Shown: positions 17,774 to 27,093, counted from the stretch's first letter. The stretch is DNA of 64,000 nt from Streptomyces sp. R302 (GCF_012927245.1 NZ_JABBGE010000006.1:186001-250000), one strand, 5' to 3'. A program made the numbers and translations. Notes: generated by a model not told the origin, from the letters alone.

Positions 17774-18495
17774 ATGCAGTTCCCTCTTATAGATCAGGCA
17801 TCCCATCCCCTTTTTCATGCATAGCGGCGCGTCCCGACCGGGCGCCTCTACACCGTTTCAGGGAAATGCGAGCAAGCCGTGGTGCAGCCGGGATGGCAGC
17901 TGCCGATATTTCCACGCAGGCCTTTTCATCCCACCTGACGAGGCGTGCGAATTATCCAGGTGAGCTGAAGTGGCTTTCTGCGGCGCCTCATTCAAGATCG
18001 CAATCCCTCCACATGTCCAACAGGGTAAATCGGAAACAACTGGACAGATTTGATGAATTCGCCCGCCGAAACAGCCAGTTCTACGAAGGTTGCAGGGATG
18101 ATCGTGAAGGACTCGTGAAGAATCCGAGGCGTGATCTTCACGAATGTGTGGGATTTGACGCGTAAATGGAAATTCCATCGAGAGATGTTTGGACTCGAAA
18201 TTTCCAATTTGCCGGATGGGTCGCACTTCGCGATCCGTCATGAATGATGGAGTCGACTCCCCGAGAAAACGGAACAATTGCCACGGAACAAGCCCTGGAG
18301 CCGCGCCTCGCATTGCTATCCAATTGACGTTTAACTGAATGAATGTTGGGATCATGCTGCCTCGACGCCCGGACAGCACCTGCCCGCTATTTGCGCCGCA
18401 CCTGTCTGGGCGACGCGGCGGGCGGGCGGCACCGTGCCGCGCCATCGGGGCGAGTACGGGTCGGACAGACACAGTGAGAGTGGAAAGGAGTCGTG
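17774..18495. other. 722-bp AT-richer intergenic region between divergent genes
   Basis: About 18000-18350 is visibly lower in GC than the rest of the window (for example TTGACGTTTAACTGAATGAA near 18325), typical of imported DNA and of promoter regions. Possible -35 TTGACG elements at about 18158 and 18325 lack good -10 partners. Open frames on both strands have no signature. It separates the secreted-protein gene from the toxin-like gene. Confidence 0.55.
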
Positions 18496-21400
18496 ATGTC
18501 ACAGCAATCACGGCGGGTGTTGAGTAGGCGTCAGATGCTGGCCATTTTCACCGGGGTAGCGGCCGGCAGCGTGCTGTCCACCGATATGTTCGGGACGCGC
18601 CCGGCGTACGCGGCGAGCGGTTCGGGTGGCACGCCGGCGGTGCCCGAGGGATCTGGACTTCCGGATACCGATCGCGGCAAGGTGGTCTGGGCGTACCGAT
18701 CGGGCCGCCGGGCCGTCCGCACTGCGGCGTCCGCGGCGCTGGTGGGCTCCGCCGCGGACATAACGGAGTTCCTCGATCAGAAGGCGCCTCTGGCCTGGGC
18801 CGAGGACAACAGGTTCGCGCTCGCGGAGTCCCTGGCCACAGCGGGCCTGGCGACGCGCAACGCCATCGGCGCGGCGTTGTCCAGCGGGGACGCAGCGGTC
18901 GAGACCCTTCTCCAGGGCGGTTTCCAGACTGCCGTGGACGAGGATCTCAGGGTGGCCGTGGGTACGGTCCTGGCCCACGGTGCCAAGGCTGTGAAGCGTG
19001 AGGCAAACGCCGCGCTATCGGCCGATTCCCCCTTCGCATTGCGCGCCTTCCTCAGTGACGGGCGGTTCACCGCGCAGGAGGAGGACGATCGTGTGCAGGT
19101 GGCGACCATCCTCTTCTCAGGGTCACCACAGGTGCGTGAGTACGCGAGTCGGGCCCTGGACGACGGGTCGACCAGGGCCATCCGGTGGTTCCTGGAGACG
19201 GGTCAGTACATCGCCCGGGCACGCGACGAGGAATCGGCCACGATCCAGCAGTTGGTCGCCGTCGTGGAGAAGGAAGGACGCCGCGCCAGTCTGAAGACCG
19301 AAGAGGCTGTCGAGCTGTCCAACCAGGCAGTCACTGCTTCCGAGAAGGCGAAAGCCGCGGCGTTGGAGGCCAAGGCCGAGGCATTGGCCGCCGAGCAGGA
19401 TGTCACACGCTCGGCCAAGGCGGCGGGAAAGGCCGCGCAGGCGGCCATGGGCGCGGCCGCGGCCGCGTCGACTGCGGTGTCGGCCTCACGGACGGCACAG
19501 GCCGCCGCACAGCGTTCGGTGGCTGCCGCCAACGCCGCTGCCGCGGCTGCGGCATCGGCGGGACGCGCCGCGGCGAACGCGTATCGTGCGGCGATCGCCG
19601 CTTCCAAGGACACGGCGATGGCGGGCGCGGCCAGCGCGGCGGCGGACGTCGCGCTGAAGCTGGTGAGCTACGTGCGCACGGTGGCCGCCAAGGCAGACCT
19701 CGCGGCCTTGGCTTGCGACGCGGCGGTGCGGGCGGGCGATGCCGCCCGCAGCTCGGCGATCAACGCGGCCGACGCCGCTCGCGCGGCGGCCGAGGCGGCC
19801 GTGGCCTCCGGAGCAGCCCAGTCCGAGGCCGCTGCCGCGACGCGGGCCGCCGCCGAGGCGGAAGCCGCCGCGGCCAGGGCGACCCAGGCGGCGGGCAGGG
19901 CGCGGAACCTGGCCGGGCAGGCGGCCGCCGCCGCCCGCGCGGCGCGTGACGCGGCCAACAGCGCCGCCGGTCACGCCGAGAAGGCCGCGGCCGCGGCAAA
20001 GGAAGCGGCCGCCCACGCCGGTGAGGCGGTCGACTACGCCAACCGGTCCACGCTGTCTGCCAACGCGGCTGTCGAGGCGGCGAATGCCGCCGCCGCCGCG
20101 GTCGTCAAGGCGCGGGATGTCGAACAGGCGGCCCGCCAGGCCGAGGCCGAGAGTCTGGCCGAGGAGACCAGCGAGGCGATCGAGCAGGCACGGCTCGCGG
20201 CGAGTGCGGAGTTGAACGAGCTCGAACGGCTCAACCGGGAGCGGACCCAGGAAGCACGCCTCTCCGAAGAGCTCCGGACACTCATCAGCGCTGCGGAATC
20301 AACACTGCAGAACGGAACCGTCGAGCAGGCCGCGGCGGCCGGGCGCAAGGCCGCGGTCCGCCTCTTGGAGGGCCCGGGGACCTGGACCCGTCAGGCGGCG
20401 GAGTACGCGCTGGCCGGTTCGGACCAGGACATCGTCAACTGGATCTCGACCGACCGCGTCCTCGCGCTGCAGCAGGACAACGTCGAGAACGTCGCGGCGC
20501 TCGCCGCGATGTCGACGCAGGCCGTGGCCACGGCGGCCGTGGCGGCTCTGAAGACCGAAGACCCCGCCACGATCAAGGCATTCCTGGAGACCGGAGCGGT
20601 CGAGGCAGCCGCTGATGACAACCGCGTCGAGGTGGGCAGGATCCTGGCCGACCCCAGCAGCGGCACGAGGGTGCGGAACGAGGCAGCGGCCGCACTGGAC
20701 GCGGGGACCGCCGAGGCCCTCCACACCTTCCTGTGGGTCGGCCGCGAGGCGGCCGTACGCGAGGATGACCGGGTGGCCGCGGGCACACTCCTCGCCACCG
20801 GAGGCCCCTACACCAAGGCGGCGGCGCAGATCGCCCTTGAGGGCGACACCTTCATGCTCCGCCAGTTCATCGCAACCACTCAGTACGACTTCGCGCGGAT
20901 CGACCACGATCGCGCCACGCACATCAGCGCGGTCCGTGCGTCGATCGCACGCGCGGCCAAGATCGCGGCGAATGCGCAGGAGGACGCGGCCCGCGCCTCC
21001 GAGGCTGCCGCCATCGCACGCCAGGCCGCTGACAAGGCGAAGGAGTGGGCCAACCTCGCCCAGGGTTATGCCAACGCCGCAGCGGCGTCCGCACAGGAAG
21101 CCCGTGACAACGCCGATGCCGCCGAGCGGTCCGCGGCCGAAGCGGCGAAGTCCGCCCTCACCGCGAGCAACGCGGCCGCCGCGGCACTCAAGGCGAGCCG
21201 CGTGGCACGCCAGGCCGCGACGCGAGCCGTGCGGTCCGCTGAGAACGCCGCGAGCTACGCCACGGACGCCGCGATCGCGGCAACGATCGCTCGCAAGCAG
21301 GCATTCGAAGCCGGCAAGGACGCCGTCGGCGCCGCGCAGGCCGCAACCCAGGCCTACGAAATCGCTATCGACGCCGCGATGCGCCAGGCGATCCAGAGCG

Positions 21401-22053
21401 CCATCGACAATGCGAGCGTTCGCATCGGCGACGGCAACGGCGAACTTCCACCCGGGGCCGAGAGCTGCCTGACGCCGTTCGGCAAGCCCATCCCGTCCGG
21501 AAACGGCAATACACCGTTCGAGCTGGGGTGGAGCTGGCTCACGGGGGGCGGCGATCGGTCCCAGTGTTTCGGCCCGAACGACGAGTTCACCAGCATCTAC
21601 CGCGAGCATCCCTGGACCGACAAGACCCTCAACTACTTTGCTGGTCGGGTGCGGGACGGGGACTACGAGCTGGGCCACACGTACATGTACAACTACGAAC
21701 TCTCTGGCGTCCAGGGCCTGAAGTGGCTCAGAGACGCCGGGGTCACGCAACCAGCAGACGGATTCCTGACCGGGTACACCGGAAACTCCGCGTACGCGTT
21801 CATGGGCTCACAGCAGATCCGGATGACCCCCATCCGGAAGAACGCGGACGGCAGCGTGGTGTGGCGGTACACGGCGTACAGCGAGCAGAGCGCGGAGTCC
21901 GCAACCCGCCCGCCTATCATCGGGTACGACGACTGGTACAAAGAGACCTACGGCAAGCGCATCAATGATCTGATCGAAATGGTCAGCGGCGACTCAGGAC
22001 CAGGGTCGACCATGACCGTGCTTGTCGAGTTCAACGTGACGCTGGGGCCGTAG
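18496..22053 (+). CDS. Giant ALF-repeat coiled-coil polymorphic-toxin-like protein
   Basis: 1185 residues. ATG 18496 follows GGAAAGGAG at 5 nt. Tat-like signal RRVLSRRQMLAIF ending AYAAS (about 40). Two copies of one module: ALF-type short Ala/Leu/Phe repeats (about 58-250 and 611-800; units such as RAFLSDGRFTAQEEDDRV), each followed by a long Ala-rich coiled coil (about 256-608 and 811-968). Residues about 985-1185 are different: Cys pair, Trp/Tyr-rich, soluble (SCLTPFGKPIP to the C-terminus), matching no family I know. Variable C-terminal domains on repeat stalks typify polymorphic toxins; the overlapping lipoprotein gene supports this. Toxicity is inferred, not shown. Confidence 0.75.
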   Translation: MSQQSRRVLSRRQMLAIFTGVAAGSVLSTDMFGTRPAYAASGSGGTPAVPEGSGLPDTDRGKVVWAYRSGRRAVRTAASAALVGSAADITEFLDQKAPLAWAEDNRFALAESLATAGLATRNAIGAALSSGDAAVETLLQGGFQTAVDEDLRVAVGTVLAHGAKAVKREANAALSADSPFALRAFLSDGRFTAQEEDDRVQVATILFSGSPQVREYASRALDDGSTRAIRWFLETGQYIARARDEESATIQQLVAVVEKEGRRASLKTEEAVELSNQAVTASEKAKAAALEAKAEALAAEQDVTRSAKAAGKAAQAAMGAAAAASTAVSASRTAQAAAQRSVAAANAAAAAAASAGRAAANAYRAAIAASKDTAMAGAASAAADVALKLVSYVRTVAAKADLAALACDAAVRAGDAARSSAINAADAARAAAEAAVASGAAQSEAAAATRAAAEAEAAAARATQAAGRARNLAGQAAAAARAARDAANSAAGHAEKAAAAAKEAAAHAGEAVDYANRSTLSANAAVEAANAAAAAVVKARDVEQAARQAEAESLAEETSEAIEQARLAASAELNELERLNRERTQEARLSEELRTLISAAESTLQNGTVEQAAAAGRKAAVRLLEGPGTWTRQAAEYALAGSDQDIVNWISTDRVLALQQDNVENVAALAAMSTQAVATAAVAALKTEDPATIKAFLETGAVEAAADDNRVEVGRILADPSSGTRVRNEAAAALDAGTAEALHTFLWVGREAAVREDDRVAAGTLLATGGPYTKAAAQIALEGDTFMLRQFIATTQYDFARIDHDRATHISAVRASIARAAKIAANAQEDAARASEAAAIARQAADKAKEWANLAQGYANAAAASAQEARDNADAAERSAAEAAKSALTASNAAAAALKASRVARQAATRAVRSAENAASYATDAAIAATIARKQAFEAGKDAVGAAQAATQAYEIAIDAAMRQAIQSAIDNASVRIGDGNGELPPGAESCLTPFGKPIPSGNGNTPFELGWSWLTGGGDRSQCFGPNDEFTSIYREHPWTDKTLNYFAGRVRDGDYELGHTYMYNYELSGVQGLKWLRDAGVTQPADGFLTGYTGNSAYAFMGSQQIRMTPIRKNADGSVVWRYTAYSEQSAESATRPPIIGYDDWYKETYGKRINDLIEMVSGDSGPGSTMTVLVEFNVTLGP

Positions 22054-22448
22054 TGGGCAAGCTGACGAGTGGCCGTTGGTTCGCAGCTGCCCTGGCCGCT
22101 TCCGCGGTACTCACCGCAGGCTGCATGCCTCAGGTCGACACCGAAGACCTGCCCGGCCTGTACCGCAACGAGCGGACCGGCGGCGAGATCCGTCTTGATT
22201 CCGACGGCACATTCACGGCCACCGATCTGTCGATGGGCGAGCACGACGACCCCGCCGATTTCCACGGCACATGGGACTTCGTCGACAACGGCACCCTCTC
22301 CTACGACTTCGTCTACCTGGACATCGACGGGCGTGGCATCGGCGAGGTCTCCGGTGTCCACCTCGACGCGCGCGGCGGAGGGAAGATAGCGTTCAGCACT
22401 CCGGATGGGTCGTGGTCCCTGGTGCTCGCCAAAAGCACCGAGACTTAG
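22053..22448 (+). CDS. Small lipoprotein, candidate immunity protein
   Basis: 131 residues. GTG 22053 shares one base with the upstream TAG stop (TAGTG), so translation is coupled. Signal with lipobox LTAGC (Cys about 24). The mature part (LPGLYRNERTGGEIRLDSDG, FHGTWDF, GGGKIAFSTPDGSW) is an all-beta, lipocalin-like pattern of about 105 residues. Coupled small gene directly after a toxin-like gene suggests immunity; outer-face anchoring implies the toxin acts on the envelope or is intercepted outside. Alternatively an unrelated accessory lipoprotein. Confidence 0.65.
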   Translation: MGKLTSGRWFAAALAASAVLTAGCMPQVDTEDLPGLYRNERTGGEIRLDSDGTFTATDLSMGEHDDPADFHGTWDFVDNGTLSYDFVYLDIDGRGIGEVSGVHLDARGGGKIAFSTPDGSWSLVLAKSTET

Positions 22449-22612
22449 AAGCCGTGTCTCAACCGGTCATGGAACGTCTGGGTCGAACAGGGATCCTGGC
22501 CGGGTGATCTTCCGGTGGTGCGCGCATGAAGGCAGGGCCTGTCGGTAGCTCGGTGAGCTCTTTCAGAGTGGCGACTGATCGGGTGACGGGCTGAGGTTCC
22601 GCAACGCGCGAG

Positions 22613-22666
22613 GCTCCTGCGCCGTTGAGTGAGGTGTTCGACGTCTCAACTCAGCAGCGCAGGAGC
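22613..22666. repeat. Inverted repeat at the edge of the IS remnant
   Basis: Arms 22613-22630 (GCTCCTGCGCCGTTGAGT) and 22648-22666 pair over 18 bp with two mismatches, 17-nt loop. It stands just before the transposase remnant and is probably part of the IS end or its promoter. Confidence 0.5.
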
Positions 22667-22671
22667 TTCGT

Positions 22672-23065
22672 TGGTTCCTTATCCTGCCGCACTCGGCCTG
22701 CCTCACGCTCTGGTCGAGTGGGTATCCCTGCGCATCGTCACCGTGAGGGTGACCGCCGATGCAAGCTGCCGCCCCTCCGGCGTGCCCTCGTCGGCCTGGT
22801 CTACCTTCGCCGGCACGACGCGCTCGCACAGATCGCCGCCGGCTTGGGCATATCCGTCGGCACCGCCCACGCCTACGTCACGGCAGTCGTCGAGCATCTG
22901 TCCCGAAGGGTGCCCGGCCTGCTGCGGGTCCTGCGCGAGGCCGATCCCCATCACGTCCTGCTCGACGGGGTGTGAACGTGCAGGTCGTCGCCGATCCCAC
23001 CGGCAAGCTGCTGTGGATCTCACCCTCGCTGCCCGGCCGCACCCATGACCTGGCCGCCGCCCGCC
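22672..23065 (+). pseudogene. Decayed IS5-type transposase (HTH_4/DDE_4)
   Basis: Three fragments in three frames read as one transposase: ALGLPHALVEWVSLRIVTV (from about 22680), then after a frameshift near 22745 the HTH part (LRRALVGLVYLRRHD, GISVGTAHAYVTAVVEHLS, VLREADPHHVLLDG), then after a second junction at about 22970 GVNVQVVADPTGKLLWISP and LPGRTHDLAAAR. The segment normally between LLDG and GVNVQ, about 20 residues, is deleted, and the C-terminal half is missing. It is an inactive relic marking past mobility next to the toxin-like pair. Confidence 0.8.
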
Positions 23066-23149
23066 CATCGGCACGGCCGGCCCATGACGGCCCCGAGACC
23101 GATCAGCCCGCTTGTACGATGACGCCTCCATACACGAGGGGGCGTTGCC

Positions 23150-23785
23150 ATGGCGGGGGAGAAGCGGGACGAGGGAGCCGAGGAGGTTCCCTTCGGCCGT
23201 ACCAAGGGAGTGCTCGGACTCATCGCAGGCGTGGCACTTGTCGCGTTCGCCCTCCTCCTCTCCTTCGGACTGGGGAGCAGCCAGGCGTCCGCGGAGCGCG
23301 CCTTCCAGGCGGCCGTGCCGTGCGGCGGACCGTCGTCGGCGGGAGAGCGGCCGGAGGACGACTGTCTGCGGGTCGAGGAGGCGACCGTCCAGAAGGTGCG
23401 TGAGGAGACGGTCGGCAAGAACACGACGCGTGAGGTCGACCTGCTCGGGCCGGGGCCCGGGACCGAGCGGGTGTTCTTCAGGGGCTCCCACCCGGTGTTC
23501 TCCGTCCTGCAGCCCGGGGACCGGGTCCGGGCCACCGTCTGGCGCGGCCGGGTCGTGGAGCTGTCCGCGGGGACCAGGCGGCAGGCGACCGAGGCCGCCC
23601 CCATCGGCGACTCCGGGGAGACGACGGTCGTCGCTATCGTGGTGAGCTGTGTCGGGGTCGCGATGCTCGGGTACGGCTGGTGGGTGTTCGGCCTGGGGCG
23701 GCGCTCACGGACCCGTACGTTCTGGGCGGCGCTGGGTCTCGCCGCGCTGACGCTCGGGACGGTCGTCGCCACGGCCGGACCGTAG
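23150..23785 (+). CDS. Membrane protein of unknown function
   Basis: 211 residues; ATG 23150 has GAGGGGG 7 nt upstream. One membrane segment at about 18-43, an exported Cys-containing loop of about 90 residues (CGGPSSAGERPEDDC, VFFRGSHPVFSVLQPGD), then two more segments near the C-terminus (about 150-175 and 185-208). The layout resembles many uncharacterised Streptomyces membrane proteins. Stand-alone, downstream of the IS relic. Confidence 0.65.
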   Translation: MAGEKRDEGAEEVPFGRTKGVLGLIAGVALVAFALLLSFGLGSSQASAERAFQAAVPCGGPSSAGERPEDDCLRVEEATVQKVREETVGKNTTREVDLLGPGPGTERVFFRGSHPVFSVLQPGDRVRATVWRGRVVELSAGTRRQATEAAPIGDSGETTVVAIVVSCVGVAMLGYGWWVFGLGRRSRTRTFWAALGLAALTLGTVVATAGP

Positions 23786-24163
23786 GCACCAGTGACCTAC
23801 GCGGCGGAACCCCGCACCGGCTCGTGCGTACGAGGACTCCGCGTTGTCGAGGCGCCTGACGTGCTCGGCTTCCCATCCGATGGAACGCTGCCGGGCAAGG
23901 AGGAAGGAGCGACCCGGCATAGCCGCCCGACCAGCGGATCGGGCGAAGCTCGACCGTCTCGGCAACCTCGGTGCGCGCCTGTCCAGGTTCTGAACCAATC
24001 GCCTGGTCGTCACTCGGTGTGGAGTTCCGGAGCGGACGGGGCCGACCTCGCCCTCTCCGTCGGCAAGGGTGGGACGATTTCCGTGATCGCCCGGTGCCGG
24101 GGAGGAGTTCGCAAGACGATCCGGGCCTGTCTGAACGGGGATCGTAGGGTTCGGCCGACGTCG
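23786..24163. other. 378-bp stretch without a supported gene
   Basis: Between the membrane protein and the convergent methyltransferase gene. No Shine-Dalgarno-linked frame, no hairpin stronger than a few base pairs, no recognisable fragment. Confidence 0.5.
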
Positions 24164-24946
24164 CTACGCCGGGGTGGGGAGGGTCAAGCGGGCCAGGAAC
24201 TGGTCCTGGCGGGGGTGGTGTCCCTCGGCCTGCTCGATGAAGCGGCGCCGTGCCCGTTCGCGAGCGGCTGGGTCAGCGGTGCGCAGCGGTTCGCCGAAGC
24301 CGTAGTCCAGGGTGCGCCGCCAAGCTTCGCCGGGGTCGCGCAGGGGCTCGTCCCCCTCCCACACCACTCGCTGGATGTCCTCGACCTCCAGGCCGAGGTA
24401 GCCGGCCAGTTCGCACAGCCGGTGCGTGGTGCCCAGCTCGGCGTGCGGGTCCGGCAGCGGGATCCCTTCGGCTCGTGCGGCCTGGCACACCATGCGGTTG
24501 ACGCTGACGCCCTCGGCTGTCGGCACGGTGAACACGATCGCCGCCCCGGGGCGTGCGACCCGGCCCCATTCCCGCACGGCGGCCCGAGCGTCCAGATAGG
24601 GCAGGGAGGAGACGCACATGACCAGATCGAAGCGGTCCGCCCCGAACGGGAGCCGGTGGGCATCGGCGAGCGCGTAAGAGCAGCTGCCTGGTGAACGCTC
24701 GACGGCGACGTGGAGCATGCCGGGTGAGAGGTCCACGCCGATCACACGGCCGTGTCCGCCCGTCGACGCGGCGGCCTCCCGCGCGGCCAGCCCTGTCCCG
24801 GTGGCCACGTCGAGGACCCATGTATGCGGACGTGGTGCTGCGAGCCGGACGGCTTCTTGCGCCAGCCACCGGTGCATGGCACTGGCCTCGTACGTCGCTG
24901 CCCGCCGGTCGAACTCCGCGCTGATCCGCGCTCGCTCTCGGCCCAT
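24164..24946 (-). CDS. Class I SAM-dependent methyltransferase
   Basis: 260 residues. Motif I VLDVATGTG (about 43-51), acidic GVDLSPGML (about 74), motif II-like ADAHRLPFGADRFDLVMC (about 94-111) and VARPGAAIVFTVP (about 129-141) show a UbiE/Methyltransf_11 fold. Substrate unknown; no biosynthetic partners nearby. ATG 24946 directly abuts GTAGGGG, so an internal start cannot be excluded. Confidence 0.8.
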   Translation of the reverse strand: MGRERARISAEFDRRAATYEASAMHRWLAQEAVRLAAPRPHTWVLDVATGTGLAAREAAASTGGHGRVIGVDLSPGMLHVAVERSPGSCSYALADAHRLPFGADRFDLVMCVSSLPYLDARAAVREWGRVARPGAAIVFTVPTAEGVSVNRMVCQAARAEGIPLPDPHAELGTTHRLCELAGYLGLEVEDIQRVVWEGDEPLRDPGEAWRRTLDYGFGEPLRTADPAARERARRRFIEQAEGHHPRQDQFLARLTLPTPA

Positions 24947-25189
24947 CCCCTACCCGTACCACACCACTCCCCGCCGCGAAGTTCCGAGGCAAGGAGCCAG
25001 GCCGGCGACTCCGGAGCATCCCGGCGGGCTCGATCACGCGCTCATGCTCCCCATCCTCCCCACTTCGATCACCTTGGAGCACGTGGGGGACGAAGATCGA
25101 CACTGGTCGCGCCGTCTCAGCTGCGAGGGCGGACACTCGATCGTCGCGTGCCGCCAGTTGGGTGAGGTCGACCGCCCCAGTGCCGATGT

Positions 25190-25430
25190 GGGGGCGGGGT
25201 ATGAGTGCCCGTAGAGCGGCCAAGGCGGCCGTGGTGGCGACGAGGGCGACGAGGGCGACGACGCCGGCCCGGCCGTGAAGGAGCAGGTAGACCGGCCAGT
25301 GCCAGAGGTAGAGGCCGTAGGAGAGCTGGCCGAGGCCGCGGAGAGGGGCGGTGCGGCCAGCGCGCGGCTGAGAGGGGTGTGCGGGGAGCGGGCGACGCAG
25401 GCGATGAGGACCACCCGCCTCGACGCGCTG
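25190..25430 (-). pseudogene. Acyltransferase-3 (OafA-like) fragment, frameshifted
   Basis: VVLIACVARSPHTPLSRALA (about 25423-25342) continues after a one-base frameshift with LGQLSYGLYLWHWPVYLLLH and several hydrophobic residues (about 25340-25193). LSYGLYLWHWPV is a hallmark of the last helices of acyltransferase-3 membrane proteins. Upstream (catalytic) and downstream parts are absent. Confidence 0.7.
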
Positions 25431-25825
25431 GCTGTCGCCGCCCGACGAGAGGCCGCGTTGCGCTGGCGAGGCGCGGACCGCATCGGGGCCAGGGTACGAC
25501 CGATGGGCACGCCTGCTCACCGCCGAAACGAAAGGGGTCGGGGAGAGCGCGCCCGTCGCCGCGCCCGCCGACCACCCGTGTCGGCAGTGACGCGGGAGAG
25601 TGTGACGGGGAAGACGTAGGAGGCGATCCCCGGCTGGCGACCTCGCCAGGCGGAAGGCTGGCAGCGCGGTGCGGGGCCACGACCGGTACCCCGTTCCGGT
25701 CGCGGGCCGATGTGTGCGGGTGGCAGGTCGGGCATCAGCCCCAGGCCGGCGCGACGCGGGTGCTGCCGAGCTGCGTGAGCGCGGGCGCCGGGCAGCAGCA
25801 GCACCGCTCTGCTGGTCGGCGAGCG
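25431..25825. other. About 395 bp without a supported gene
   Basis: Region upstream of the acyltransferase fragment. Frames are Arg/Pro-rich; one minus-strand frame could be more acyltransferase debris but shows no motif. Confidence 0.45.
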
Positions 25826-25879
25826 CGTGACACGCGACGGCGGCCTGCGGATGTCCGCCGGCCGCCGTCGTGTGTCACG
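25826..25879 (-). terminator. Hairpin terminator overlapping the csoR-like stop codon
   Basis: 20-nt arms (25826-25845 and 25860-25879) pair with a single mismatch around a 14-nt loop. The right arm includes the stop codon of the regulator gene (25875-25877). Confidence 0.8.
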
Positions 25880-26141
25880 CGAGCGTGAGGAAGAGCTTCT
25901 CCAGTTCCTGCTCGCTCATGGGGGGTGCGCCTTCCTCGCTCTCGGCCAGGCACTGGCGCATCCCGCTCGCTACGATCTTGAAGCCCGCCCGGTCGAGGGC
26001 GCGGGAGACGGCGGCGAGCTGCGTGACGACGTCCTTGCAGTCGCGGCCGGCCTCGATCATGGCGATGACGCCCGCGAGCTGCCCTTGAGCGCGCCGCAGC
26101 CGGTTGAGGACCGCGGTCGCCGCCTCTTCTTCCACCTTCAC
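25875..26141 (-). CDS. CsoR/CstR-family repressor lacking the metal-ligand histidine
   Basis: 88 residues from GTG 26141 (AAGGAGG at 6 nt). Four-helix CsoR fold: RLRRAQGQLAGVIAMIE, GRDCKDVVTQLAAVSRAL, SGMRQCL. The two Cys (35 and 64) have the family spacing, but the His that completes the Cu(I) site in CsoR (position 60) is Gly. This fits persulfide-sensing CstR-like members, which use only the two Cys. The neighbours are all sulfur-transfer genes, and palindromes ATACCC..GGGTAT recur at their promoters. Sensing of reactive sulfur is therefore likely (inference). Confidence 0.85.
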   Translation of the reverse strand: MKVEEEAATAVLNRLRRAQGQLAGVIAMIEAGRDCKDVVTQLAAVSRALDRAGFKIVASGMRQCLAESEEGAPPMSEQELEKLFLTLA

Positions 26142-26176
26142 CGGGTTCCTCCTTCTCACCGACCATCGACTCAAGA

Positions 26177-26199
26177 ATACCCCTTGGGGTATAACGCTA
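26177..26199 (-). promoter_or_regulatory. Promoter/operator of the CsoR/CstR gene
   Basis: ATACCCCTTGGGGTAT (26177-26192) is a perfect 16-bp palindrome. On the minus strand a -10 TAGCGT (complement of 26194-26199) ends just before it, so the operator covers the transcription start: autoregulation. The promoter lies within the last codons of the upstream exporter gene. Confidence 0.8.
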
Positions 26200-27093
26200 G
26201 GGGTGCGCGGCCGATTCCCGGGAGCCTACCTGGGACGCGTCCGTGGCGGGTCGTGGGCGGCGTGCCCGCATCGCGCCCCAGGTCACCGCGGTCGCCACCC
26301 CGAGGCCGATACCGGTCCAGGCGAGCGGGCTGACCCAGATCGCGGTGGGCAGTTGCCGGCTGAGGACGAAGACGCCCATGACGACGACGAACCAGCCGAA
26401 GGCCTTGCGCAGGGTGTCCTGGGGGATGCGTCCGGCGAACCGGCTGCCGATGAGGCTGCCGGCGACGGCCGCGCCGGTGACCAGCAGGGCGAGGTTCCAG
26501 TCGATCTGGACCCCGTCGAGGTGGCCGGCGAGTCCGGAGAAGGACTTCATGGCGATGACCAGGAGCGAGGTGCCGACGGCGACGCTCATAGGCAGCCCGC
26601 CGAGCAGGGCGAGGGCGGGGACGACGAGGAATCCGCCGCCGGAACCGACCAGGCCGGTGACCGCGCCGACGACGAGGCCCTCGACGATCACGTGCTTGAC
26701 GGGCAGCTCGGTGGGGGCGGGCTTGGCCGCCTTCGCCTTGCGTGACTTGCGGAGCATGGCGAAGGCGGTGGCGAGCATCATGAGCGCGAAGGCGATGAGC
26801 AGGGCGGTGCCCGGGACGTACTCGGCGAGGCGTCCGCCGCCGTAGGCGCCGACCATGCTGACCGCGCCGAAGATCAGGCCGGTGCGCCAGCGCACCCGGC
26901 CGGCCCGGGCATGCGGGACGAGCCCGACCAGGCTGGTCACGCCGACGACGAACAGCGAGGTCGCGATGGCCTCCTTGGTGTCCTGACCTGCCAGATAGAC
27001 CAGGATCGGCACAGTCAGGATGGAACCGCCGCCGCCCAGGATGCCGAGACTGACGCCGATCAGGACGGACGCCACGAGGACGAGCGTGATCAC
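26197..27093 (-). CDS. TauE/SafE-family sulfite/sulfonate exporter
   Basis: 298 residues, eight hydrophobic segments in two halves, each with the family Gly-rich motif (GVSLGILGGGGSILTVPIL near 11-30; GLVGSGGGFLVVPALALLGG near 155). The family exports sulfite or organosulfur anions. GTG 27093 overlaps the upstream stop (GTGA), so it is coupled to the rhodanese-DUF2892 gene. In a persulfide-detoxification setting it would export sulfite made by the dioxygenase. Confidence 0.9.
   Translation of the reverse strand: MITLVLVASVLIGVSLGILGGGGSILTVPILVYLAGQDTKEAIATSLFVVGVTSLVGLVPHARAGRVRWRTGLIFGAVSMVGAYGGGRLAEYVPGTALLIAFALMMLATAFAMLRKSRKAKAAKPAPTELPVKHVIVEGLVVGAVTGLVGSGGGFLVVPALALLGGLPMSVAVGTSLLVIAMKSFSGLAGHLDGVQIDWNLALLVTGAAVAGSLIGSRFAGRIPQDTLRKAFGWFVVVMGVFVLSRQLPTAIWVSPLAWTGIGLGVATAVTWGAMRARRPRPATDASQVGSRESAAHP

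Noticed and set aside
17858..18511. 217-codon minus-strand frame in the AT-richer region
   Set aside because: No Shine-Dalgarno, no motif, mixed composition; the region looks like intergenic DNA.
21460..22053. Colicin-M-like toxin at the ALF protein C-terminus
   Set aside because: I looked for the Asp-x-Tyr-Asp...His-Arg catalytic pattern and did not find it; the YDDWYKETYGKR segment is not a match.
25826..25879. Long inverted repeat as an attachment or transposon end
   Set aside because: It directly overlaps the stop of the regulator gene and has stem-loop geometry of a terminator.
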